In this document: positions 16,792 to 24,249 of the stretch, in pieces
How the letters are laid out: each line of letters opens with the position of its first letter
Numbering within the stretch: position 1 is the first letter of the stretch
Assembly (NCBI RefSeq): GCF_012933445.1
Contig: NZ_JABBNC010000038.1
Location: forward strand, 1-64,000
From: Actinoplanes sp. TBRC 11911
GTDB lineage: Bacteria > Actinomycetota > Actinomycetes > Mycobacteriales > Micromonosporaceae
Direction of reading: 5' to 3'
Length of the DNA stretch: 64,000 nucleotides
Translations under genes and position numbers: made by a program
Notes under the pieces: generated by a model
Told to the model about the DNA's origin: nothing
What the model saw: only the letters and a program-made list of their open reading frames with translations
Database searches by the model: none

Positions 16792-17541
16792 TTGAGCAAC
16801 TTTCCTCAGCCCGGCGACCAGCACCCGGACCGCGATCCGGCGGCGCCGTATTCGCCCGGCCAGGCACCGGTCCCGGAGCGCGGCGGCGAGTATCCGCCGA
16901 CCAGCGAGTTCCCCGCTACACCCCCACCCGACCAGGTGAATTACGCGCCGCCGGGTTATCCGCCCGACTACGGACCGGGCTACCCGCCACCCCAGGGGCC
17001 GCCGCCGCCCCCGGCGCCCCCGCGCAAGAGCAGCATCCCGATCATCGCGGTCATCGTGGCGGTGTCACTGCTGCTCTGTGGCGGCCTCGTGACGGCGTCC
17101 GTCCTCGCCGTGCGCAACGTGACCGACCGGGCCAAGGAGGCTTCCAACCCGTTCGACAACCTGCCCACCCAGGCCCCCGACCTGCCCGGCCTGCCGACCA
17201 ACATCCCGGACGTGCCCGGCCTGCCCACCGGCCTGCCGACCGGGGCCGGTCGGACGGTCACGGTGACGTACGAGGTCAGCGGCGACGGGACGGCCGAGAT
17301 CCTGTATCTGACGAAGCTGGGCGAGCGGCCCAAGGTGGCCGAGAACGCGTCGCTACCGTGGCGGTTCAGCGCCGACGTGCAGACGCCGGTCCTGGTCTCG
17401 GTCACGGCCACCCGGACGGGCACGTCGCAGGGCTCGATCAGCTGCCGCACCCTGGTGGACGGCAAAGAGGTCAAGAAGAACACCTCCGGCCCCGGGAGCA
17501 TCGGCGTCACGGCCGTCTGCGCGCATCTGACCCTTGATTGA
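16792..17541 (+). CDS. MmpS-family-like membrane protein with proline-rich N-terminus
   Basis: The 249-residue protein has a Pro/Tyr/Gly-rich cytoplasmic arm (residues 1-78) and one transmembrane segment (about 80-105). A Pro-rich linker with repeated LPGLPT motifs follows. The C-terminal domain reads VTVTYEVSGDGTAEILYL and later SLPWRFSADV, with two Cys, as in mycobacterial MmpS proteins. A TTG start is inferred from GGGAG five bases upstream. It diverges from glmS. The tnpB element abuts its 3' end, and the stop codon lies within the element's terminal TTGA, so the original C-terminus may have been altered slightly. Confidence 0.72.
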   Translation: MSNFPQPGDQHPDRDPAAPYSPGQAPVPERGGEYPPTSEFPATPPPDQVNYAPPGYPPDYGPGYPPPQGPPPPPAPPRKSSIPIIAVIVAVSLLLCGGLVTASVLAVRNVTDRAKEASNPFDNLPTQAPDLPGLPTNIPDVPGLPTGLPTGAGRTVTVTYEVSGDGTAEILYLTKLGERPKVAENASLPWRFSADVQTPVLVSVTATRTGTSQGSISCRTLVDGKEVKKNTSGPGSIGVTAVCAHLTLD

Positions 17542-17700
17542 CATCCTCTCCGCCCTAAAGGACGGAGATTCCCTCCACGCTGCGCGTGGACCGCGCGGCG
17601 TCCGGGTGGGTTACCGCTTCGCCGCGCGGTGCCGGGACGAGTCCCGGTCTTACCTGCGCTCCACGGTCGTTGAAGTCCGCCTGCCCGGCGGCCTTGATGT
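17538..17700 (-). ncRNA. Candidate omega RNA (TnpB guide RNA) at the tnpB 3' end
   Basis: In characterised IS200/IS605 elements the guide-RNA scaffold overlaps the 3' end of tnpB and the guide is the DNA just past the right end. Here the region has a 10-base perfect inverted repeat (17591-17600 with 17620-17629), a short CCACG/CGTGG hairpin at about 17575-17589, and the terminal hairpin at 17548-17567 (8-base arms, one mismatch, TAAA loop). A guide read from the flank would begin TCAAGGGTCAGATGCG. The 5' boundary is a guess. Confidence 0.6.
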
Positions 17701-18787
17701 TGATGGCGGCGTTGACGTCCCGGTCGTGGGCTGCTCCGCAGGAGCAGTTCCACGCTCGGACGTTGAGCGCGATCTCGTCGTTTATGCGGCCGCAGTCGGA
17801 GCACATCCGAGTGGACGGGAAGAACCGATCCACTCGGCCGAATGCCCTGCCGTAGCGGGCGGCCTTGTACTCCAACATGGCGGTGAAGCTCGCCCAGCCC
17901 GCATCGTGCACGGGCTTCGCGAGCCGGGTCCGGCCGAGACCGACCACGCACAGGTCCTCAACATAGATCGCTTGGTTCTCGCGGATCAATGTCGTGGACA
18001 GTTTGTGCTGCCAGTCGCGCCGGGTGTCGGCCACCCGGGCATGCGCCCGAGCGACCTTGACTACGGCCTTCTTGCGGTTGTTGCTGCCCCGCTGCTTGCG
18101 CGACAAGCCCTGTTGCAGCCGCTTGAGCTTGCGGGCCGCACGGCGCAGGAACTTAGGCGCGGCGACCTTCGTGCCGTCCGAGAGCACCGCGAAGTGAGTC
18201 AGGCCCAGGTCGATCCCGATCTCGGACTCGGCCGGCGGGAACGCCTCGTCCTGGCTGGTCCGCACGACGAACGAGGCGAAGTACCGCCCGGCCGCATCCC
18301 GGATGATCGCCACGGACGACGGGTCCGACGGCAACGTCCGGGACCAGCGGATCGCCAGGTCGCCGATCTTCGGCAACCTGAGCCGGCCGCTGTCGAGAAC
18401 CTTGAACCGGGAGTTCTTCGTGAACCGGATCGCCTGCCGGTTGTCCTTGCGCGACCGGAACCGCGGCGGGGCCAGCTTGCGGCCCTTGCGCTTGCCCGAG
18501 ATCGAGGCGAAGAAGTTGCGGTACGCGCTGTTCAGGTCCGCCAGGGCCTGCTGCAACACCACGCTGGAGACCTCGCCCAGCCACGCGCGGGCCTCGGTCG
18601 CCTTGGCCTGGGTGATGACCTGCTTGGACAGTTCGGCATCCGAGATGTACTTCTGGCCCGCATCTCGGGCCTGCTGACGCAGGCGCAGCCCGTCGTTGAA
18701 CACCACCCGCGCACACCCGAACGCCCGCGCCAGCTCGACCTGCTGGCCGGGCGTCGGATAGACGCGGAACTGGTAACGAAGCTGCAC
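17555..18787 (-). CDS. tnpB: RNA-guided endonuclease TnpB
   Basis: TnpB is the RNA-guided DNA nuclease of IS200/IS605 elements and the ancestor of Cas12. The 410-residue protein is full length. It has the N-terminal helix-turn-helix-like start YQFRVYPTPGQQVELARAFGC, then WED/REC-like parts. The split RuvC domain has all three acids: Asp193 in GIDLG, Glu277 in YVEDL and Asp357 in HDRDVNAA. A zinc ribbon carries Cys329, Cys332, Cys348 and Cys350. The start is GTG. No inactivating change is visible, so nuclease activity is expected. It diverges from the antitoxin-like gene with only 31 bases between starts. Confidence 0.95.
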   Translation of the reverse strand: MQLRYQFRVYPTPGQQVELARAFGCARVVFNDGLRLRQQARDAGQKYISDAELSKQVITQAKATEARAWLGEVSSVVLQQALADLNSAYRNFFASISGKRKGRKLAPPRFRSRKDNRQAIRFTKNSRFKVLDSGRLRLPKIGDLAIRWSRTLPSDPSSVAIIRDAAGRYFASFVVRTSQDEAFPPAESEIGIDLGLTHFAVLSDGTKVAAPKFLRRAARKLKRLQQGLSRKQRGSNNRKKAVVKVARAHARVADTRRDWQHKLSTTLIRENQAIYVEDLCVVGLGRTRLAKPVHDAGWASFTAMLEYKAARYGRAFGRVDRFFPSTRMCSDCGRINDEIALNVRAWNCSCGAAHDRDVNAAINIKAAGQADFNDRGAQVRPGLVPAPRGEAVTHPDAARSTRSVEGISVL

Positions 18788-18795
18788 CTACACAG

Positions 18796-18810
18796 GGTAC
18801 ACAAGGTACC
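18796..18810. promoter_or_regulatory. Inverted repeat between tnpB and the Phd-like gene, candidate operator
   Basis: GGTAC-ACAAG-GTACC occupies half of the 31-base divergent gap. YefM/Phd-type antitoxins bind short palindromes (TGTACA cores in the E. coli YefM case), so autoregulation that also shuts off tnpB is plausible. This is symmetry plus family knowledge, not proof. Confidence 0.45.
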
Positions 18811-18818
18811 GTGTGGAG

Positions 18819-18989
18819 ATGGACGACACGCAGACCATCGGCGCCCGCGAAGCCCGGCCCGAACTCGGCAAACTGATCGACGCCGCACACTACGGCGGCC
18901 AGCACACAGTCATCACGAAGGCCGGGCAACCGCGTGCCGTGCTCGTGCCCTACGAGTGGTGGAGCCAGCAGCGCACCGACCAGGCCTAA
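18819..18989 (+). CDS. Orphan Phd/YefM-family antitoxin-like DNA-binding protein
   Basis: This 56-residue protein reads TIGAREARPELGKLIDAAHYGG, then HTVITKAGQPRAVLVPYEWW, which is the complete Phd/YefM DNA-binding fold with only a stub after it. Antitoxins of the family normally continue with a toxin-binding helix, so this one is short. No Doc, YoeB or other toxin gene follows. The next gene is an aminotransferase. The ATG has GGAG directly against it, which is too close; an in-frame GTG two codons upstream (18813) has AAGG at 6 bases and may be the true start. Its place inside the tnpB element suggests a repressor of tnpB. Confidence 0.75.
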   Translation: MDDTQTIGAREARPELGKLIDAAHYGGQHTVITKAGQPRAVLVPYEWWSQQRTDQA

Positions 18990-19032
18990 GGCACGCTCGG
19001 GCCTGGCGGCCCTCCCGCGCGGGCCTTCACCC

Positions 19033-19048
19033 CCGGCCTGAAGGCCGG
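19033..19048. repeat. Subterminal hairpin at the presumed far end of the tnpB element
   Basis: CCGGCC-TGAA-GGCCGG forms a perfect 6-base stem with a 4-base loop. IS200/IS605 ends carry such imperfect palindromes near the cleavage site. It could instead act as a terminator for the Phd-like gene. Confidence 0.5.
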
Positions 19049-19096
19049 AGCACTGGCCCGCATTCCGGTAGCGTCGAGAACGGAGAGGGCACGCCC

Positions 19097-20281
19097 GTGA
19101 CGAGCGATCCCCTGGTCGAACGCATGCGTCCGTTCGGCACCACGATCTTCACCGAGATGTCCGCGCTCGCCGTCCGCACCGGCTCGATCAACCTGGGCCA
19201 GGGCTTCCCGGACACGGACGGGCCGCCCGAGATGCTCGCGGCCGCCGGCGAGGCCTTACGCGGCGGCGCCAACCAATATCCGCCGCTGCCCGGGATCCCC
19301 GCGCTGCGCGCCGCGATCACCGCACACGAGCAGCGCTTCTGGGGGCTGACCCGAGATCCGGACACCGAGGTGGTGGTGACCGCCGGCGCGACCGAGGCGG
19401 TGGCGGCCGCGATGCTGGCGCTGTGCGAGCCGGGTGACGAGGTCGTGTGCTTCGAGCCGTACTACGACTCGTACGCGGCGTCGATCACGCTGGCCGGTGC
19501 CGTGCGGCGCCCGGTGACGCTGCGGCCCGGGCCCGGCGGGCGGTACGAGTTCGACGAGGGCGAGCTACGGGCCGCGTTCGGGCCGCGCACCAGGCTGGTG
19601 CTGCTCAACTCGCCGCACAATCCGACCGGCAAGGTCTTCACCACGGCCGAGCTCACGCTCATCGCCGAGTTATGCCAGGAGTTCACCGCGTACGCCGTGA
19701 CCGATGAGGTCTACGAGCATCTGGTGTTCACCGACGCGGCCGAGCCGCACGTTCCGCTCGCCGGGCTGCCCGGCATGCGCGAGCGCACGCTGCGCATCTC
19801 GTCGGCGGGCAAGACGTTCTCGTGCACCGGCTGGAAGGTCGGCTGGGCGACCGGGCCGGCGCCGCTGGTGTCCGCGGTGCAGCGGGTCAAGCAGTTCCTG
19901 ACGTTCGTGAACGCTAGCCCGCTGCAACCGGCCGTCGCGGTCGCGCTGGGGCTGCCGGACGGATACTTCGAGCGGTTCCGCGCCGATCTCCAGGGCCGCC
20001 GGGACCGGCTGGTGTCCGGGCTGGTCGAGGCGGGGTTCGAGGTGCTGCCGTCCGAAGGGACATATTTCGTGACGGCGGACATAACGCCCCTTGGTGGGAC
20101 GGACGGCGCCGAGTTCTGCCGGGCCCTGCCGGCGCGGTGCGGGGTGGTCGCGGTGCCGACGCAGGTCTTCTACGACAACCGGGAGGCGGGGCGGCATTTG
20201 ATCCGCTTCGCGTTCTGCAAGCGGGAGGAGGTCATCGACGACGCGGCCCAGCGCCTCGCGAAGCTGAGCCGCCCCGCCTGA
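19097..20281 (+). CDS. PLP-dependent class I/II aminotransferase (DapC/kynurenine-aminotransferase type)
   Basis: This 394-residue fold-type I aminotransferase has INLGQGFPDTDGP at the start, the PLP-phosphate contacts TAGATEA, the substrate Asn in SPHNPTGKV, Asp203 and Tyr206 in TDEVYEHL, and the PLP lysine Lys239 in ISSAGKTFSCTGWKVGW. The closest named groups are N-succinyl-diaminopimelate aminotransferase DapC of mycobacteria and YbdL-like methionine aminotransferases. Sequence alone does not separate these. The start is GTG. It lies alone between the tnpB element and the convergent glmM. Confidence 0.85.
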   Translation: MTSDPLVERMRPFGTTIFTEMSALAVRTGSINLGQGFPDTDGPPEMLAAAGEALRGGANQYPPLPGIPALRAAITAHEQRFWGLTRDPDTEVVVTAGATEAVAAAMLALCEPGDEVVCFEPYYDSYAASITLAGAVRRPVTLRPGPGGRYEFDEGELRAAFGPRTRLVLLNSPHNPTGKVFTTAELTLIAELCQEFTAYAVTDEVYEHLVFTDAAEPHVPLAGLPGMRERTLRISSAGKTFSCTGWKVGWATGPAPLVSAVQRVKQFLTFVNASPLQPAVAVALGLPDGYFERFRADLQGRRDRLVSGLVEAGFEVLPSEGTYFVTADITPLGGTDGAEFCRALPARCGVVAVPTQVFYDNREAGRHLIRFAFCKREEVIDDAAQRLAKLSRPA

Positions 20282-20289
20282 ACGGCGGG

Positions 20290-20348
20290 GCGGCAAACCG
20301 GCTGAGCCTGCGGCAACCGGGCTGAGCGTGCGGCAACCGGCTGAGCGG
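20290..20348. repeat. Short tandem repeat, about 20-base unit
   Basis: Three adjacent copies of a unit close to GCGGCAACCGGCTGAGC follow the aminotransferase stop, and degenerate copies continue to about 20392, near the glmM stop. The convergent position makes a role in termination possible; a slippage-generated repeat is the simplest view. Confidence 0.65.
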
Positions 20349-20388
20349 GCGGCGAGCCCGGCTCGGCGCGGCAACGGCGGCAACCGGG

Positions 20389-21738
20389 TCAGGCGGGGCT
20401 GGCCGCGCTCACCTGGGCGGCGATCCGCTCGGCGACGGCGCGTGCCTGGTCCTCGGTCGCGGCCTCGACCATGACCCGGACCAGGGGCTCGGTGCCGGAC
20501 GGGCGGAGCAGCACCCGGCCGGTCTCGCCCAGCTCACCCTCGGCCGCGGCGACGGCGCCCAGCACGCCCGGGGCCGTCGCGCCGGCCTGGCGGTCGTCGA
20601 CGCGTACGTTGATCAGGACCTGGGGGAGCTTGAGCACCACGGCGGCCAGGTCGGCCAGCGACTTGCCGGTCGCGGCCAGCTGGGCCATCAGGTGCAGGCC
20701 GGTGAGGACGCCGTCGCCCGTGGTCGCGAACGCGGGCATCACGATGTGGCCGCTCTGCTCGCCGCCCAGGGCCAGGCTGCCGGCGTTGAGCTCCTCCAGC
20801 ACGTACCGGTCGCCGACCTTGGCCTCGATCAGCTTGATGCCGGACTGCTTCATCGCGATGCGCAGGCCCAGATTGCTCATCACGGTCGCGACCAGCGTGT
20901 TCCCGGTCAGCGTGCCGGCGTCGCGCATCGCCAGGGCCAGGATCGCCATGATCTGGTCGCCGTCGACGATCTCGCCGGATGCGGTCACGGCCAGGCAGCG
21001 GTCGGCGTCGCCGTCGTGCGCGATGCCCAGGTCCGCGCCGTGCTCGAGCACCGCGTCGCGCACCTTCTCGATGTGCGTCGAGCCGCATTCGTCGTTGATG
21101 TTGTAGCCGTCCGGCTCCGCGTGGATCGCGATGACCTCGGCGCCGGCCTCCCGGTACGCCACCGGAGCGACCTCGCTGGCCGCCCCGTTCGCGCAGTCGA
21201 CCACGACCTTGATGCCCTCGAGCCGGTGCGGCGTCGCCTCGACCAGGTGCTTCACGTAGTAGTCGGCGCCGTCGATCAGGTCGTTGACCCGGCCGATCTG
21301 GGCGCCGGTGGGCCGCCCGATCAGCCCGTGCCCGTCCGCGACCGCCTTCTCGATGCGCTCCTCGAGCTCGTCCGGCAGCTTCGTCCCGCCGGCCGCGAAC
21401 AGCTTGATCCCGTTGTCCGGCATCGGATTGTGCGAGGCCGAGAGCATCACGCCCAGGTCCGCATTGGTCTGACCGACCAGGTACGCCACGGCCGGCGTGG
21501 GCAGCACCCCGACGCGTACGACGTTGGCTCCCGCGCTGGTCAGACCCGCGACCACGGCCGATTCGAGCATCTCGCCGCTGGCCCTGGGGTCTCGCCCGAC
21601 GATGGCGAGCGGCTGGTGGCTGCCGTCGCTCTCGACCAGAACCCGGGCCGCGGCGACCGCGACCGACAGGGCCAGTTCCGGGGTGAGATCGCCGTTAGCG
21701 AGCCCGCGTACGCCGTCGGTGCCGAACAGTCGCCCCAT
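20389..21738 (-). CDS. glmM: Phosphoglucosamine mutase
   Basis: GlmM turns glucosamine-6-phosphate from GlmS into glucosamine-1-phosphate for UDP-GlcNAc. The 449-residue protein begins MGRLFGTDGVRG, carries the phosphoserine loop GVMLSASHNPMPDNGIK, the metal loop AHDGDADRCLAV, the sugar loop ALGGEQSGHI and the phosphate-binding RPSGTEPLVRVMVE. All are canonical. It lies directly downstream of rplM-rpsI, the usual order in actinobacteria, and may be cotranscribed with them across 137 bases. Confidence 0.97.
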   Translation of the reverse strand: MGRLFGTDGVRGLANGDLTPELALSVAVAAARVLVESDGSHQPLAIVGRDPRASGEMLESAVVAGLTSAGANVVRVGVLPTPAVAYLVGQTNADLGVMLSASHNPMPDNGIKLFAAGGTKLPDELEERIEKAVADGHGLIGRPTGAQIGRVNDLIDGADYYVKHLVEATPHRLEGIKVVVDCANGAASEVAPVAYREAGAEVIAIHAEPDGYNINDECGSTHIEKVRDAVLEHGADLGIAHDGDADRCLAVTASGEIVDGDQIMAILALAMRDAGTLTGNTLVATVMSNLGLRIAMKQSGIKLIEAKVGDRYVLEELNAGSLALGGEQSGHIVMPAFATTGDGVLTGLHLMAQLAATGKSLADLAAVVLKLPQVLINVRVDDRQAGATAPGVLGAVAAAEGELGETGRVLLRPSGTEPLVRVMVEAATEDQARAVAERIAAQVSAASPA

Positions 21739-21875
21739 GGCGGCTTCCTTTCACCGGCCCGCCCGCTCGACGGCCCGGATGCGTTGAGGAATGGGGAGGA
21801 AAACGCAAAAACGGCCGGGCCCGGCCCTCCATCCGGAGGAACGAAACCCGGCCGCCTGTTAGACGAGGCGCAAAA

Positions 21876-22424
21876 TCAGCGCTTCGAGTACTGCGGAGCC
21901 TTACGGGCCTTCTTCAGACCGTACTTCTTGCTTTCCTTCACGCGGGCGTCTCGCGTAAGGAAGCCGGCCTTCTTCAGGGCGGGACGGTCGTCGGGGTCGC
22001 TCGTGATAAGGGCCCGGGCGATGCCCAGGCGCAGCGCGCCGGCCTGACCGGTGATGCCGCCACCACGCAGGTTGGCGATCACATCGAACGCCTCACCCTT
22101 CTCGGTGGTGGTCAGCGGCTCGCGGATGAGCTGCTGGTGCACCTTGCTCGGGAAGTAGTTCTCGAGGTCACGGCCGTTGCAGATGATCTTGCCGGTGCCG
22201 GGGACGAGCCGGACCCGGACGATGGCCTCCTTGCGGCGGCCGACGGTCTGGATGGGACGGCCACCCGGGCGCACCGTGCGGACCGGAGCCGGCGCCGGCG
22301 TCTCGACCACGACGGTCTCGGCGGGCGTCTCGACCGCGGGGGTCTCGGCGGGCGTCTCAGCGGACGCCTCGACGACGGCCTCAGCGGGCGCCTCGACGAC
22401 CTCGGGCTCGATGATGTCGGACAT
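21876..22424 (-). CDS. rpsI: Ribosomal protein S9
   Basis: S9 sits in the 30S head and its basic C-terminal tail, here ending KKARKAPQYSKR, reaches the P-site tRNA. The core (from about residue 58) has QTVGRRKEAIVRVRLVPGTGKI and GGGITGQAGALRLGIARAL. Residues 1-55 form an acidic Ala/Glu/Pro/Val-rich extension absent from E. coli S9. The ATG is preceded by AAGG at 7 bases. rplM ends 20 bases upstream. Confidence 0.97.
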   Translation of the reverse strand: MSDIIEPEVVEAPAEAVVEASAETPAETPAVETPAETVVVETPAPAPVRTVRPGGRPIQTVGRRKEAIVRVRLVPGTGKIICNGRDLENYFPSKVHQQLIREPLTTTEKGEAFDVIANLRGGGITGQAGALRLGIARALITSDPDDRPALKKAGFLTRDARVKESKKYGLKKARKAPQYSKR

Positions 22425-22444
22425 GCTGCTGCCTTCTCCCGCGC

Positions 22445-22888
22445 TCACTGCGCGATCTGGGTGATTTCGAACGGCTTCGGCTGCTGCGCGGCGTGCGGGT
22501 GCTCGGCACCCGGGTAGACCTTCAGCTTCTTGATGATCTGCCGCGCCAGCTTGTTGTGCGGGAGCATGCCCTTGACGGCCAGCTCGATCGCCTTCTCGGG
22601 GCGCTTGGTCAGCAGCTCTTCGTACCCGACCTGCTTGAGGCCGCCCGGGTAACCCGAGTGGCGGTAGGCGACCTTGGTCTGCCGCTTGTTACCGGTCAGC
22701 GCCACCTTGCCGGCGTTGATGATCACCACGTAGTCGCCGGTGTCGACGTGCGGCGCGAACGTCGGCTTGTGCTTGCCACGCAGGAGGGTCGCGGTGTGGG
22801 TTGCCAGGCGGCCCAGGACGACGTCAGAAGCGTCGATAATGTGCCACTGACGCTCGATCTCACCCGGCTTCGGGCTGTACGTACGCAC
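22445..22888 (-). CDS. rplM: Ribosomal protein L13
   Basis: L13 is an early-assembling 50S protein on 23S rRNA domain II. The 147-residue sequence has the opening RTYSPKPGEIERQWHIIDASDVVLGRLA, GDYVVIINAGKVALTGNK, and the motif VKGMLPHNKLARQ. The start is GTG with AAGG 7 bases upstream. It heads the rplM-rpsI pair. Confidence 0.97.
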   Translation of the reverse strand: MRTYSPKPGEIERQWHIIDASDVVLGRLATHTATLLRGKHKPTFAPHVDTGDYVVIINAGKVALTGNKRQTKVAYRHSGYPGGLKQVGYEELLTKRPEKAIELAVKGMLPHNKLARQIIKKLKVYPGAEHPHAAQQPKPFEITQIAQ

Positions 22889-23532
22889 AGAATTACCTTG
22901 TCTCGTCGTCGGTCTGGGAGCGCGCGCTGGTCGCCGCGCTGACTCTGAGTGAGAGCGCGAACGTCAAGCGTACCCGAGGAGGAACGCTCGCAGCTGTCGC
23001 ACAACAGCAGGCAACAATACCTGGCCGCGCGGCGCGGGGTCAAAACGGCGGCAGTCTCACCAAGGTGACTCACGCAGGTGTCGCACGAAGGCCCGGCGGG
23101 ACTGTCAAAGATATGCGAAACCAGCATACCCGCCCCACCGACGCGCCCCACCGCGGGATCCGGGGCCACGCCGTTCGACGCCTCTTAGCAGGGATGCCTC
23201 TTAGCAGGCTCGAAACAAACGGGACGTGCGACCGAAATTCCGGCACGGCACCCTTGTCGCATGGCTGATGGTGCGGACGTGCGAGCGCGACGCACTATGG
23301 GTGAGCCACCGCCGGGGCTGAGGACGGACCTGACGGCGGCCGCCGGACCGGTTTACCGGTTCGGCGCGGAGGAGTCGCGGCGTGCACCGGCCGGAGGTAT
23401 GGCGGAGAACGCAGGCGTGACATGGGAGCGGGTCGACGCTGAGGACGGCGATCTCCGAGCGTGCCCTTCGGTGGACCGGCCGGTCACGCCGCGACTTCTC
23501 AACTTCGCAGCCGTCGAAACCCTCGAAGCCGG
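22889..23532. other. Long intergenic region between divergent rplM and the HemD-like gene
   Basis: Roughly 640 bases must contain the rplM promoter on one side and that of the HemD-like gene on the other. Visible items are a TCACC-AA-GGTGA inverted repeat at 23057-23068, two direct copies of GCCTCTTAGCAGG (23180-23192 and 23196-23208), and a 91-codon frame just before the HemD-like gene. I see no tRNA or other RNA gene. Confidence 0.6.
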
Positions 23533-23536
23533 ATGA
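23261..23536 (+). CDS. Possible small protein coupled to the HemD-like gene
   Basis: The 91-residue frame ends with a 4-base ATGA overlap on the next gene, which is the pattern of translationally coupled pairs. Against it, the ATG has no Shine-Dalgarno, the product has no recognisable domain, and the codon third positions are not strongly GC biased. It may be an upstream leader frame or chance. I do not recognise a homologue. Confidence 0.2.
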   Translation: MADGADVRARRTMGEPPPGLRTDLTAAAGPVYRFGAEESRRAPAGGMAENAGVTWERVDAEDGDLRACPSVDRPVTPRLLNFAAVETLEAG

Positions 23537-24231
23537 CCCAGCCGCTGTCCGGCTACACCGTCGGCGTCGCCGGCGACCGCCGCGGCGATGACCTTCCAGC
23601 CCTGCTCGAGGCCCGTGGCGCCCGCGTGGTGATCGCTCCGACCGCGATCCGGCGGCCCGTCAACGCGTACCGCTGGGTGTCCCCGGCCGATCTCGCGCCG
23701 CTGCACCGCCTGATCGACCTGATCATCGGCCGCCTGGTGGACGCCGTCACCTTCGCCGCGGCCGCCGACGTGCATGCCCTGCTCACGACCGCCGCGCCCC
23801 AGGACGACGCGATCCTCGACGCACTGGGCGCCGACGTTCTGGCCGTCTGCGTGGGCCGGCGCACCGCGGCCCCGCTGCGCAAACACGGCGTCCCGGCGCT
23901 GGTTCCGACCCGGAACGCCGTGGTCGAGGCTCTGGTCGGCGAGTTGCCCCGGCGGGCCCTGTCGCTCGAGGTCGCGGGCCACTCGCTGACGTTACGAGGG
24001 CACGCCGCGGTTCTGGACGGCGAGATCCACCTGCTCGCACCGGCCCCGATGGCCGTCCTGCGCACCCTGGCCACCACGCCCGGGAGCGTGCTGTCCCGGG
24101 CCGTGCTGCAGCGCGCCCTGCCCAGGGGCGGCGACGAGCACACCGTGGAGATGGCCGTCGCCCGCCTGCGCGCGGCCATCCCCGGGGTGGTACAGACCGT
24201 GGTGCGGCGCGGCTACCGGCTGGCCGCCTGA
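23533..24231 (+). CDS. Shortened uroporphyrinogen-III-synthase-like protein with winged-helix domain
   Basis: The 232-residue protein joins the first strand-helix of a HemD-like domain (GYTVGVAGDRRGDDLPALLEARGARVV, residues 7-33) directly to its second half (YRWVSPADLAPLHRL, VTFAAAADVHALL, AVCVGRRTAAPL). An OmpR-type winged helix follows (about residues 140-232, with DEHTVEMAVARLRAA and VVRRGYRLA). Known actinobacterial relatives with this architecture are near 380 residues, so about 140 residues of the HemD part appear missing in frame around residue 40. With an incomplete synthase fold, a purely regulatory role is more likely than haem synthesis. It converges on the conservon GTPase. Confidence 0.75.
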   Translation: MTQPLSGYTVGVAGDRRGDDLPALLEARGARVVIAPTAIRRPVNAYRWVSPADLAPLHRLIDLIIGRLVDAVTFAAAADVHALLTTAAPQDDAILDALGADVLAVCVGRRTAAPLRKHGVPALVPTRNAVVEALVGELPRRALSLEVAGHSLTLRGHAAVLDGEIHLLAPAPMAVLRTLATTPGSVLSRAVLQRALPRGGDEHTVEMAVARLRAAIPGVVQTVVRRGYRLAA

Positions 24232-24249
24232 AAGCCGCGGAAACCCGCC

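Larger units (their letters stand above)
17538..19060. mobile_element. IS200/IS605-like tnpB element without tnpA
   Basis: The left boundary is inferred from the terminal motif TTGACATCC and an adjoining hairpin at 17548-17567, a pattern I recognise from many tnpB right ends. The unit contains tnpB (leftward) and a Phd/YefM-type gene (rightward), with no tnpA or serine recombinase. The right boundary is set near a hairpin at 19033-19048 and is uncertain by tens of bases. No terminal inverted repeats are needed in this class. It lies between an MmpS-like gene and an aminotransferase gene, both apparently functional. Confidence 0.65.

Noticed and set aside
18819..19096. Toxin gene partnering the Phd-like protein
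   Set aside because: The space up to the aminotransferase start is only 107 bases and holds no frame of toxin size.
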